Assembly (NCBI GenBank): GCA_027575765.1
Contig: JANBPT010000089.1
Location: 1-64,000 of the forward strand
Direction of reading: 5' to 3'
DNA length: 64,000 nucleotides
Origin: Tieghemiomyces parasiticus
Lineage: Eukaryota > Kickxellomycota > Dimargaritomycetes > Dimargaritales > Dimargaritaceae
Positions 1 to 10,835 of this stretch are shown here, piece after piece. The notes under the pieces are model-generated. The model ran no database searches. It had not been told where the DNA came from and saw nothing but the letters and a program-made list of their open reading frames with translations. Each line of letters starts with the position of its first letter. The stretch's first letter is position 1. The position numbers and the translations under genes were made by a program.

Positions 1-199
1 GGACGCCAACCGGGGTATTGTGGTGGTGGGAACCTGTCAATCCAGAGCGGGCCGCACATGGAGCCTGTATGGTTTAGGGAGCTGAGGCCACGTACGGGGT
101 TCGCTTTGTTTGTACGCTTCACTCTCGGCTATCTCTTTGTCGATGTTTAAGCTCCAGGCACCAGCCTCGCATTCGCATTCCCCCCCCCCCTCACTTGAC

Positions 200-1006
200 A
201 TGTCCTTGGCTTCCGACAGTGACTACGAGGAGGTGGAGGAGGTACGTCGTCTTGGAACCCTGCAGGCGATCCACATCTCATTGTTGCCTTCAATTACCTA
301 CGGTCACTAACACCTGCCATATACCCCCATTCACCTTCGCCCAGATCACCTACGTGGTGTGTCAGCCCAATCAGGACGTGGCCCCCGAGGGGTTGCCGGC
401 TCGGGGGAACGTACCCGTTGCTGTGACGGTAGGTTACAACGTGTTCCATGACCCACGCTTCCTTTCCGCGCGGTGGGACAGTGCGGTCTGCGGCCCTTGG
501 TTGTAGCCCAAGGGATGCAGGGTGGATTCGCTAGCACTGTCAATACCGTTCGCCCAGCCGTTACCTAACCACGGCGTTTGCTCCTATCTTCATTCTTACC
601 CGTCCAGGCAATCGACTCAGACACGCCGTTCATTTCCTACGCCGGGGTAACGTACCGTGGCGAGTACGAAGACGCGGTTGGATCGGATCTCATATTCGCC
701 GTGCGGCCGACCGGTATGTCCAAAGACTACCTTGTGTACTCGTGCGAGCATGGCGGTAGGTAAGGGCGAATTGGTCTGCACCGATATTAACCTGATTAAC
801 CTCCGTCTTAATATACCTTACCTCCATTCTTGCTGCAATTGCCGCCAGATGATCAGGCGGCTCAGACCACCAGCAGGGAGGAACCTGTGCGGCCGCCAGC
901 CCAGCTCAATTACGTTGGACACACCACCAAGGTCCTGAAGCTATATCCGGTCGTCCTCGAGCCCCGCACGGACGCCACCACCGGAGTCTCAACCTCCCAT
1001 TCATAG
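200..1006 (+). CDS. GTF3C6: TFIIIC small subunit, triple-barrel domain (GTF3C6/Sfc7-like)
   Basis: Four exons, 200..241, 345..428, 608..755 and 849..1006, give 143 residues. TFIIIC is the RNA polymerase III assembly factor that binds tRNA-gene promoters, and this small subunit forms a beta-barrel with another subunit. What I see: an acidic N-terminus, then a strand-rich core with GEYEDAVGSDLIF, which closely matches the GEYED..G..IF signature of human GTF3C6, and a C-terminal YVGHTTKVLKLYPVVL strand where the family has its last barrel strand. Introns 2 and 3 both use GTAGGT donors. Intron 3 must use the donor at 756: the stronger-looking GTAAGG at 760 puts the last exon out of frame. The start is the first ATG, at 200, just after an 11-C run. 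Very short for a four-exon gene. The family call is fairly safe; exon borders are inferred by eye. Confidence 0.82.
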
Positions 1007-1819
1007 CTGGATGCAGTGCAATTGTCCAGTGGAATACCCCCGATAACCCAGGATCGACCCAAGGCTGGCGGGATAAGCCTTCAGCTTGAAAGTGATACCA
1101 TAAACCCCTCCCCCACGCCATCGTACTGCAGCTAACGAAACCGCCGCTCTCCTGTGATAAAGGCGTATTCTGTCGTCCGTCTCACCTTGGACAGGCATTA
1201 AGTATAGCTGGTGGGTTTGTTTGCATGCGCCTTGGCTCGGTAGCCGACCGGGAAGGCCTCAATCTGCAGTTGGGTGTGCCGACCCGCCATAGGCGCACTG
1301 GGGCTGATTCCCGTCTTATACTTTGTCGAGAAGAGCATAATGCTTGGAACCCCCCCCCCCTTATCCACCCAAGGTTATTAAGGTGGGTGACGATTACGGT
1401 AGCTACTATATTGTTTAAGTCAGCCGGGCCAAACGCCCAGAAGGTGGAGTCGTAGCCAGCCTCTATTTTATAAAACAAATCCCTTTGATCAGCAAACCAG
1501 AATTGATTGTTTGGATGATTTATTGTTAGCTTGCATGGGGAGCCCGGGTTGATCCGACACACGTACAGTCACCAAGTCGTCTGCGGCATTCAACAGCAAC
1601 CAGCGTTCCCCTTCGCCGTCATCCAGGATCCCATATACCAGCATCAAAGCGGTGCGGCATTATGAATCAGCTCCCATCAATAGTTTGGCCCGGAGGCTGC
1701 GGCAATTGGGATTGCTTTGAAGCTAGACAAGTATCCCTTGCGCTCGGTCAATAGACAGCTAGGCAAGCTAGACAAGCTACTCACCTTAGCCCGGCAGGTT
1801 CGAAAAAGGGGGCAAAGTC
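1007..1819. other. Intergenic between TFIIIC subunit (+) and F-box gene (-)
   Basis: Space between two convergent 3' ends. It contains an 11-C run at 1350-1360. An open frame of 126 codons on the minus strand (1182-1562) has no recognisable domain. No gene supported. Confidence 0.5.
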
Positions 1820-2971
1820 CTAAACGCATTCAATTTCCGTCACTTCCAGGGCGGCAAGGGGCTCGCCGGTAACACCTGACGGCGGGTTGAACGCTTCGGT
1901 GTCTAGAGTAAAGAGCTCTGCGGACCACCGTGCGGACGGGTTCGGGACGGTAAGCACCCGGCAGAACGCGTCGTATTGAGAGCGATGAGAGGTCGGCAGG
2001 CTTTCAATGGAGAGAGCGTGGAGCAGGACCCGGGCGGCAGCGAAGTGGCGATAGTACATGGCGTAGCACAGCTGCTTAAAGAGGAAGCGCGGCGCATGGA
2101 GGTTGCCCGTCGGAACGGTGTGCAAGAGGGTCTCAATGAGCGTGGCCTGGTTGGTCAGGACTGCGGCACTCAATGTGTCGGCAGCGGCCAGAGAGAGCGG
2201 GAATCGGCAGCGGACGAGTGGATCTAGACAAACCTGCCCCAATTTAGAGAGCAAAAGTCCGGGTATCTCTGGGTTTACCTGGCGGGCCACAAGGTACGCA
2301 ATGAAATGGTGCTCGCGGAAAGTGCGGGTAGCAAGGTTGGCGTATCCCCGGTACAATTTACTGCACCGCAGTCGGGCATCGATATTAACTTGCATGAGCG
2401 GAAGTAGGTCGACCAGTTGGGTGGGGGCCAACTGCCGGACTAATCTAGCCAGCGCGGTCAAGTCGGTGGCGGGGAGCATACCACTGGCCTGGATCCGACG
2501 CGTAATGTGGCGAACCTAAGCGGCGGCGACAACGGTGAATGGCAGACAAGGTAAGGGCGTGAGGGATAAGTTCAGATTGCTTCAGTGTAGCCATAGTCAT
2601 GAGGAAGTTATAGGCAGCCCCGTTGGAAACCACCGTTTGCAGAGTTAGAACAACGGGCCACTACTACTAAACCTGACCTTTTTCACCAGACTGGCCGGAG
2701 GAAGAGGCGGGACGGTGCTTACCTCATCCTGGGCCAGAGTTAAATGTCGGACAGTCGTGTCGAGGCGACGGCTGGTCAGCCGGAGGTTTGTTAGGGACGA
2801 CCGCGGACAATGTTGGGTTACCAGGTGTAGTAGCTCGAGGGGTAGACCTTCTAGGGACGGCGAGACAACGGGGCTCGTCGCGACGGTCGGTTCCGTCAAT
2901 GTGGCTAGTTGGCCTGTGGTTTCGAGGGCGAGTGCCACGCTAAACCAAACAACTCCGGGTCTAAGTCGCAT
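1820..2971 (-). CDS. F-box protein with predicted N-terminal signal peptide
   Basis: Two exons, complement of 2723..2971 and 1820..2515, give 314 residues. The donor is GTAAGC and the acceptor TTAG; the intron is about 207 bases, and both sides are in phase 0. F-box proteins normally recruit substrates to SCF ubiquitin ligases through Skp1 in cytosol or nucleus. Residues about 42-75 fit the F-box pattern: LPLELL, a hydrophobic stretch, then LTNLRLTSRRLDTTV. The rest is leucine- and alanine-rich and probably helical, like the substrate-binding part of many fungal F-box proteins, but I recognise no named repeat. Oddly, the first 25 residues look like a secretory signal (basic start, VVWFSVALAL core). 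Either the protein enters the ER, or the true start is a downstream codon. No methionine lies between the signal and the F-box. A shorter middle exon near 2530-2670 is possible but breaks the frame. Confidence 0.6.
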
Positions 2972-3604
2972 CGCTATAGCAGTGGAGAACGTAAAACCGA
3001 AGTGAGGATGGGGCCATGCGGCGCCGGCCTGATATGGCCGTTAGGTGAAGGACCGAGGGCAGCACCGTCGGGCTCGCCGATGATGCTAGAGGAATAGGGA
3101 AGCGGAAGGATGGTTGTCGGTCTTGCAGGAGGCGGTCCCGGCCCCCAACTCGGTACCTATATAAAGTGTGCTGTCACATCGGAGCCGTGACGGCCGGTTG
3201 TGTACTCCAACCCTATTTCCAGCTCCACTCTGTAGTAAACTGCCCCCAGTCCTCCCTATCGGACGGACATATGGTAGTCGTCGTACAGACGAGCGCAAAG
3301 AGGCGCTTCCGGTGGTTTTGGCGTGCCGCTCACTTCCTAAGCCGCCCGGCTGGCACAATTAGGGCAACTGGCGGTACCGCGTGATCCAGGGAGTGAAAGG
3401 TACCGTGACCTATGCCGCGGAGCAGCGGAGGGATGTACCCATATGATCTTGGCGCCCGTAGGGGTAATGGCCGCGTATAGTCAAGTCGGATGTCGGGTAT
3501 CAAGCCCGACCAGCTCAACAGGTATTATATGGTGGCTTTATCACATGGTACCTGGTAAATAAGATCAACAGTGGCACGAAGGGGACGGAAGCAGGGCATC
3601 TCTA
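2972..3604. other. Intergenic upstream of F-box gene
   Basis: Holds the promoter of the F-box gene (-) and the 3' flank of VPS36 (-). Short open frames on both strands look random. A TATATAAAG-like stretch near 3158 is about 190 bases from the F-box start, but in plus orientation. Nothing else seen. Confidence 0.4.
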
Positions 3605-5493
3605 CTAGACGGCACCGTCGAGCGCCATTTCGGGGAAGCGGTTGGGGTAGAATTTAAGACCCTCCAACGAGTCGTCTCGGCAAATGTCGCCTCGCTCTTC
3701 AACGATCTGAGTGTGAGGGGAAAAAAAGGGAAGAGTGGGAGGGCATAGGCAGACGGGTAAGTGCCAAGAACCAAAAGGTGGCAGGTCAAGGAGGGGGGGG
3801 GGCGTTATCATACTAGGCGGTGCGGGGGTAGCGCCCCTTACAAACCCCCGAGCCCACGGAGTCGAATAATGTCTTACCAGTAGCAGTTCATGGACCAACG
3901 GGGTCGCCATCTGTTCATAGGAAGCCAGCTCGACTGCAGTCATGGCGCCGAAGGTCTGGAGGTATTGACAGAATCGCTGTGCGACGACCGCGTCACTAAG
4001 GTCGATTGATTGTACGGCCAGGAGTCCACTGGAGAACGGCCGCAGGCGCAGCGACAAGCCTTGCGTGTCGAACAGGGTACAGGCCTTGTAAATGTCTTCA
4101 GGCGATACGAGGGCTGCAAGGGTAGTTCGGATACAACAGGTTCAGCAAGCGTGGGGGGACTTAAAAGAGAGTGTTGAGGAGGAGAGGGGGAAGGAGGCAT
4201 ACTGGGCCAGTCGCATCTATTCCGGTTCCTGACACCCGGCTCCTAGTGTGTATAGACAAAAATGATACTCACCTACACCCCGGGCTCGGTTGAAGAGGCA
4301 ATACACGTCGACGAGGGCCAGGATGCCACCGACGCGGGCCAAGACGGGATCCAGAAACTCCTCCAGCTCTTTGGCCAGTTCCGAGTGGTAAGCGGCGCCC
4401 GCCGTGTCTTTTGTTACGGGACTGTCAATTCCTAGGCTGAAGAGCCAGTGCTTGAGGTTCCCTGTATCGGAACCATCGGTTGGGGCGGAGGCCGGTCCAG
4501 CCTTAGTGGCCAGCGTCCCGGCCAATCGCACCATCTCGTGCGCCATAGCCTGGAGGGCATCCAAATCCTGGAAGGCGGCGGTGAGAGTGTCATCCGTTGC
4601 ACGGTGGGAAGCGTCTACACGGCTGACGATTTGACTGATCCCGCCCACAGCCCGGGTCGGGGTTGGGGCGGCCGGGAGGGGCGCTGGGTCCGGTCGACGA
4701 GCCCACGCCGCCTCCCGAAGGGCGGTTTGCAAGGCGGTAAAGAAAGATGTGGATCCACCGCCCCGGAATGACAGCTTAACCAACAGGTCGCTCGGTAGGG
4801 GTGAAATAGAGGCCGGTGGGGCGGTGGGAGGTGGTCCAAAGGCCGGCCGCAGGGGTGAGCCGCACAATTCACAGTCCCGCATACTAAGGTGGTTGTGGAA
4901 GGTGCAGGCAGGGCAAGCCAGAGCCGTTAGCGGAGCTGAGGGATCTCCGGCAGCTATCGGAGGCCGGGTCACTCCGCACAGAGTACACTTGACCGCGGCA
5001 CCACTATTGTCGTGGCGGCAGATCCGACATTGCCAGTCGATTGAGGACGTGGTCGCCGTTGACAGCGGGGCGTCGCCCGCGGTCATAGACTTAGGGCGGA
5101 GGGTCAGGACAGCCTTGGGCGACGAAGTTAAGAAACCGGCCTGGGCGACCGCAGTCTTCACCTGAGCCAGATCCAGGCTGAGGGACCGAGTGTGGGGGTT
5201 TACCCGATCAACGTACAGGAGCCGAAGAGGTGTCAGGTACAAGCTGCCGTCGTTGTGGTGGGGGTCCTTCCTATTGCTGTTATGATTGGTGGGGATAATG
5301 GGTAGGGAATGAGGCAAAGAGGTACGTCAGGGTGAGTCGCTTCGGCTTGGGCGGCCGGGCGGGTAGAAAGTCGTGGCCATACTTACCCTTCGTAGAGGCC
5401 CACGTGGTTCTGAACGACAACAATGGGTTCCTGATTGCGGAGGGTCGGGCGCAACGCCGGCGTCACGACGAGCGGCTCAAAAGCCTGCTCCAT
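3605..5493 (-). CDS. VPS36: ESCRT-II subunit Vps36
   Basis: Four exons, complement of 5387..5493, 4273..5270, 3878..4113 and 3605..3706, give 480 residues. Vps36 links ESCRT-I to the rest of ESCRT-II on endosomes and binds ubiquitin and phosphoinositides during multivesicular-body sorting. The N-terminus (MEQAFEPLVV...GLYEG) and residues about 40-95 form the first half of the GLUE domain. Two NZF-type zinc fingers follow at about 113-137 (CRIC...CTLC) and 154-175 (CPAC...CELC). GLUE resumes near 196 (DLLVKLSFRGGG), and the EAP30 winged-helix part ends with CRDDSLEGLKFYPNRF. The two zinc fingers inside GLUE copy the budding-yeast arrangement. Acceptors are CAATAG for exon 2 and CAG for the others; donors are GTAAGT, GTGAGT and GTAAGA. 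A 10-G run lies in the last intron. The start ATG is the one that puts the GLUE strands in frame. Confidence 0.92.
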
Positions 5494-6179
5494 GGGGTGC
5501 CTTGGCGAGTAAATTGGTTGTGGTCGAAATCTGCCTACACCGACGGGATGGGACAGTGGTTCGATTGAGATGGCTGGCAGTAGAAATCTGGAATGAACGC
5601 GGGGCGAATGGGCGTAGAGTCGAGGCAGTATGTTACAAAATGGACGTGGCCTGTAAAAAGGAAGGCGGTATGGCCGGCCTAGCGGACGAACTTGGCGAGC
5701 AATGGTGCGGCCTACGTATCTAGCCTACGGCTGCTAAGGGAGGCGGAGGAGGTCATCTGGCTGCCCCCTCACCCCACTGACCCTGGAGGCCTCGCCACGG
5801 TCGTATTGACTGGCAGGAGCAGTGGCTGCCCGTTCAAACGTCTCGGCAAAGGGCAAGTGGCAAATGTGGGTCTTCCGGGCACCTCCCCCTCCTCCCTCCT
5901 TACTATCTGAACCCCAAGTGGCCCAGACACCTTTTCCTTCTTTAGCCCCACTGACAAGCCACGCTATCTCTTAGCGCCCGTTTAGATACGCCGTTGGCCA
6001 GAAATGTGATAGGGGGGATAGTCCTTTTATTTAAGTGCGTCGCCAAGTACTACGTACGGACACCCTACGGCCGAATCAAGGGGATGCTGGAAGACATGGT
6101 CTCTGTATTAGACTGAAGAGCGGCCCCGCACGGCGACAATCTACAGCACAGGTGCGTGGGGGTGACGGAGGAGCGCTGG
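5494..6179. other. Intergenic between VPS36 promoter and COX12 3' end
   Basis: The plus-strand TTTATT at 6026-6031 is an AATAAA polyadenylation signal on the minus strand, about 150 bases beyond the COX12 stop. Other short open frames are unsupported. Confidence 0.45.
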
Positions 6180-6562
6180 CTAGTGCTCGCTGTTCGTGGT
6201 GTTGGGGAAAAAGGGCGAGCGGCCTTCTTCGCGGGCAGTGTCCCAGCGCTCGATCTGTAGGAGGAAGAGGACGGAGAGTGGCAGTAAATGGAGCGTATTA
6301 GAATGGACCCGGAGTGCGGTGGGGTTGGTAGAGGAGCCGTGGTCTGAAGGCGGCTACTTACCCAGTCGTCGGGGCACAGACTACGGAAGTTGCGGTAGAA
6401 TTGCTTGCACAGGGGGAAGTCCTCGCCACGGGCAGCGACGCATTTGTAGTAGTCAGCGTAGTTCTGGCCACAGTTCTTGCTCTGGTTGGTGTTGGGGAAC
6501 CGAGCGTCGAACTGGACCGTCTCGATCTTGTACTCGGATTGCTGGTTCTCCCCGTCAGACAT
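6180..6562 (-). CDS. COX12: Cytochrome c oxidase subunit VIb (Cox12)
   Basis: Two exons, complement of 6362..6562 and 6180..6254, give 91 residues, close to the 80-90 usual for the family. Cox12/COX6B sits on the intermembrane-space face of complex IV and helps assemble it. The core FDARFPNTNQSKNC and a twin-cysteine pair, C-X9-C (GQNYADYYK between) and C-X10-C (KQFYRNFRSL between), are the family's CHCH signature for Mia40-dependent oxidative import. The second exon gives the conserved tail, IERWDTAREEGRSPFFPNT, after a CPDDW junction. Donor GTAAGT, acceptor CTACAG, phase 0. The start MSDGEN is the first ATG that keeps the family length. The reading through the intron (to 6065) is an artefact. 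Confidence 0.95.
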
Positions 6563-7634
6563 GGTGATGATCAAAAAAGGGAGGGAGGAAAGAGTGGGAT
6601 AAGCGGTAAATAAAGTTGCGATAAATACAACGGAAGTGATGTGATGCGGCAGATGGAAGGGAATGAGGGCGGACCGGCACGTCAGCGAGGGAAGCGGGTT
6701 GGGCGGTACACGAAGCCCCGGCGCAACCAAAGCAAGCGCCGCTGGCTGGTGGGGGGAGTTGAGTCGGGCGAGAGAAGGGGTGGGACGACGACGTCCGGCT
6801 CGCTCCATCCCTTGCCCTGCCATCACGGGCAAGGACGGCGGGTTGGGCAGGGTGAAACCGCCGAACTCTCCAACGGGACGGATTTCAGGCCGCGGGGGAA
6901 AATCCCAGTTGCTTCAACCTCTAGGACTGGTGGTAGAAAAATACAATGTAATAAAAACGACCCACGGGATATACGGGGAATTTAGTGACGGAGCAAAAAC
7001 CCCCTCCCCCCAACGCTCCGACCGCCCGTCCGTCACTGGTCTCGCGAGTTTGCTAGGTCAATGCGCGGGGCTTTAAAACGAAGGCTCTACTTAGGTACTC
7101 TTGTAGGTATATTCAACCAGATCGAGGGCATAGCACATCGTGCCTAAAGGGGTGGGGAGTTGTATGAACTTGGCCGCCCGCATCAGGGATCGTGTTGTAG
7201 AGGGGGGAAGATCCGAAGGCTAGGGGAGCGAAGAGGATCCTGTGTCGTGGGGAAAGCTGGGCCAGGCAGCGGCTAGGGGTATACCGATTTATTGTCGGAC
7301 GGGTGGGTAGGGCAGGTGATCATTATGGAGGCAATCGGGTGGTAAGTGTAGCTGCGGAAAAATCATGGAGCGTGTCGGATCAAAAAGAACAAGGTAAAAA
7401 CAAGCGGTGCACGCCAGAGATTGGAAAATTAGACAGGGAGGGAAGGTGGGCCATAGAATAGGGTTTACAGAGGGTGATTATACAGAAGCGGCAGCTAGCT
7501 AATAGGCAGGGAACAAAGTAGAAGGATGGGTATGAAGGAGAGGAGGGGGGCTCAGCATCGGCCGATTGGTATCGGATTGGGCGGTAGAGTACAGATGGTG
7601 GTGGCAGTGGGCGGCACGGTGACGGGCCTTGGAC
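6563..7634. other. Intergenic between COX12 promoter and Yippee gene 3' end
   Basis: About 1.07 kb with only short random-looking frames. It should contain the COX12 promoter on the minus strand. No tRNA or repeat seen. Confidence 0.4.
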
Positions 7635-8345
7635 TCACTTGCGCGGGCGGTCGAGGATGGACACTTCCAAAATGACCAGGCCCTCCTTGTAGCGCTCCGA
7701 CCGGGCGTAGGCCTTGACGTACGTCCACCCGACGTAGGCCATGCAGCCCATACAGCTCAGGTCGCGCACCACATGCCGACCGGTCAGCATGTTACGCTCC
7801 TTCGGGTCGCCCTCATAGACATTGACGCTGGCAAGGTCGGGAAGGTGCAGGCCCATGAGGGACGGGGCAGTGATAAAGTCAAGGGTGGATCGGTGGGGGG
7901 GGGAGGCGAGCGGGAAGGGTGAGCCACAGGCCTACGGGGAGGGGGGCCTAGCGTGTCTTGTGTGGTCGGCAACCTGGCGGTCGCAGTCACGGCCAATACA
8001 GTGAGCCATCTCTGGTTCCACACTGCAGAGCCGGGATATCGTATCGGAGAGCACGCAGCTGCCCAAGTGGGAATCGAATGACTTACACTGAGAGAAAGAG
8101 GTAGGCGACCCCGTGGCGGCCGGTGAAATTCTGTGGGACGGGGGGTGGGGAAGAAGGTGGTGGTAGAAGGGTGAGGGGGGGAGGTCCGACTACTCAGCAA
8201 GCGGGCGGGTAGAGGTGGACAGCGGCCGTGGAAAACCTACCGTGGATTTCATTTGGTCGTGGGTGGCCAGGTGAGTTCCACACTTGCGGCAGCTGTACAC
8301 ATCCTTTTGGCGCTGGTCGAGGAACACCTTGTGACGCATACCCAT
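7635..8345 (-). CDS. MOH1: Yippee/Moh1 family zinc-binding protein
   Basis: Three exons, complement of 8241..8345, 8087..8130 and 7635..7827, give 113 residues. Yippee proteins (YPEL, yeast Moh1) are small conserved zinc-binding proteins. In yeast and animals they belong to or associate with GID/CTLH-type ubiquitin ligases, and the exact role differs by species. The Yippee fold is shown by CRKCGTHLA with CX2C near residue 19, NFTGRHGVAYLF, and a second CX2C in CMGCMAYVGW, followed by KAYARSERYKEGLVILE. Exon 2 is only 44 bases. Donors are GTAGGT and GTAAGT. The last intron contains a 9-G run on the plus strand. The alternative start two codons downstream (MRHKVF) cannot be excluded. Confidence 0.93.
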
Positions 8346-10835
8346 GGTAGGAGGGCGGTGGAGTGAAGGGGAGGTGCTAGCCGCGCGGGAGGGACTGCCG
8401 GTTCGAAGGGTGGCCGGCTGGAAGGGAGGGCAGCAGGGAAGGTGGTACGGTCCGAGCCAACAGCGGTTAGACCGGGAGGAAGTCGTTATAGGGTTGGGAC
8501 CGTACGGCCTGCCGCAAGTGCCGTCCAGTGGACAGGTCTAGTAGGTCAAAGTTCTCCGTACCGTGAAGACGGCGAACGGTCAAGGGGCTTAAGGGCGAGA
8601 GGCGGCAGAACGGGACGTAAAGCGAATGCGGACAGGGCGGGCAATGCAGCGAATGTACTGGACGGAGACAAGAAGAGCGGACGGAAGGAGAGCAACAGCG
8701 CAGGAGGCTAGTAGGTGGGTGGGTGGGGTGGAGGTCACGCTACTTGGGCCACGCACGCCAGGGGGGAGAGAGGGAAGGGGAGACGGAGAACGTTGAAAGG
8801 CGGTGTGAGCATATCGGATAGAACCCCCCCCATGGTCCTTACCGCCGGCAGGTGGGCGGATTTACGCACTACTTTCTCCAGCACTCCTCTTCTGGCTGCC
8901 TGCCGTTTGCTGCATGTAGCCAGTAGACAGAAGCTTTTACCTCGTCTTATAGCCGTGGGCGCACAGCCACGTTGCACCAGTACGAACGGCCGCAGTAGCC
9001 AGCTACACCGGAACTCCCCCCAGCAAGGCCACGGCATATACCCAGGCCAGGACGAACCACTTAGGGCAGGAGCCTAGGCTTAGTTACAGCGGCCTCCGCC
9101 CTTTGGCTTACCTGTTCGCCCAATCCCGTCGGATCGACCACCAGAGGGTGGCACCGCCGGTCCTCTTGGTGGTGGTTGCCGCAGGGTCTGACTAGCCGTA
9201 AGTAAACCATGGGGTCTAGCTTGACGTTGGAATTCTCAATTCTGCCGACGTATCCAGGGGAGTGCATCAAGCATCGCCCCCAGCCGTCACGTCCGCTACA
9301 AACGAACGTCTCCCACCTTGCCAGCACAGAGGACGCTCCGTGCCCGGGCCGTGTCAATTAGACCAGGCGCCAACTATGTATATGGCCCTGATCGACAGTC
9401 GGTCTCGCCTGGCGGAGGGCGAATATCGGATTCCGCGGGTCGGGTACGAAGCCACCTCGAACCCGCGACCCGGGTGGCGCCGGGGTGGTGGGATTACCTT
9501 GAGGGGAGGGTGGGTTCAGGGTCCGCAGTCCCGCCAGCCAATCAAACGGGCCAGGCGGGCCTTGATAAATTTACCCGGTGGATATTGCTCTCGTTTGCAT
9601 TCACAATACTTCGGTGCATTTACCACGGTTCCGATAGTGGAGGGTAACACACGGCACCAGGTTCCAGGCGCAGAACCTTTCGAAGTCCGCCCCTACTACC
9701 CAGCCTTGCATGTGGCGGGGACTTGGGTAGGCCCGCCTGCTCTGTCTGCGCCTGGGTCAAGGGCAACGGCGAGAGGGCAGTGTCACCGATCGAACGGGTT
9801 AGGATTGACGTGGCGAAGGATGCACCCCAGTGACCGCCAGGGCCCAGGGCGGGCGGAACGCCAGCTGTGGGCGTCGCAAAAATGGCGCCGGAGCAGGCAT
9901 CGGGCGCCAGGGAAGCGACACACCGGGCTACTCTGCAGAGGCCCGTTTCCGCTGACCGTCCCCCTCCCTAGCGATAGGCCCGGCGGGTGGCGGCAGAAGT
10001 GCCTCACGGTCACCGACACTCGCCCTGTGCCGTAGGCTCCGGGGTCTCGTTTCTCGAACCTCCGGCAACCCGGTTAGGCTCGGGCGGATTCACGTCATAT
10101 CAGCTGCGGCGGCCGGGCTCCGCTGTTCACACTTTGTACGCTCGCTACTTGCCCATTCTTGTCTCGCGTACTCCATTTGCCCCGCCCATCACCATTTCGT
10201 CTATCCAGTGTGCCCTAAGGCATTGCCGACGCCAGCAACGTTCCACTCCTCGATTCACAGCCGCCTTCTTCCACCTTCTAGCCTGTTGCACCCCCCCCCC
10301 TTTGGCCCTTCCCGTCCCAGACCCAATCCCATTCAGCCCGGCCTGGTAAGTGCATGCCTGGCGGATCCCTCGGTCCATTTCCTAATGGTGCCCATACGGA
10401 CCCAAGTGCTCGTCCCAACCACATAGCCAAAGAAAGGGGCAAGAGGGGCCGACTGACGTTCATTATCCGCCTGACGTGGCCCCTCCTCGCTGCGTACCGG
10501 ACAGGGAGGGGCATTACGAGGCCATGCAGGGTGTATGCGCCCCTTTAAGCCATCCACCCCGGCCTTCCCGCCATATTGGTGCGCCGGCTGCCCGCCCTTT
10601 TACGGAGCCGTCACCTCCCTCTCTTCTCACACGTCACCCCCTGTTTCTCTGAATGTCGGGCACCCTTGCCCTCCCTCCGCCACCGCCCACCTGCGGGCCG
10701 TCACCACCTACAGCCAGCCGAATGCTGCGGACTATTTAGGCCTAACCTCCACGGCCCCCGTCCCACCTCGCCCATCTGTGCCTATAGCCGTATCCATTCT
10801 CCTCTGCCGCCTCCCACCCGCTGTTGCGTAGTGTC
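8346..10835. other. Intergenic, divergent promoters of Yippee gene (-) and dNTPase gene (+)
   Basis: About 2.5 kb. A 257-codon open frame at 9262-10035 (+) has an Arg/Pro/Gly-rich composition without domain or intron support, so I leave it out. A 10-C run lies at 10291-10300. Pyrimidine-rich sequence just before 10836 fits a promoter or leader for the dNTPase gene. Confidence 0.4.

Noticed and set aside
1182..1562. 126-codon minus-strand frame between TFIIIC subunit and F-box genes
   Set aside because: No family resemblance and no promoter or splice context.
2530..2670. Possible extra middle exon in the F-box gene
   Set aside because: Including it shifts the frame to a stop soon after; a direct join of the two outer exons is in phase.
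8395..8420. GGTTCGAA match resembling a tRNA B box (also at 1797 and 9452)
   Set aside because: The flanking bases do not form the T-arm or an acceptor stem in any of these places.
9262..10035. 257-codon frame in the gap before the dNTPase gene
   Set aside because: In GC-rich DNA a frame this long in about 25 kb of non-coding sequence is not surprising; no domain, signal or splice pattern supports it.
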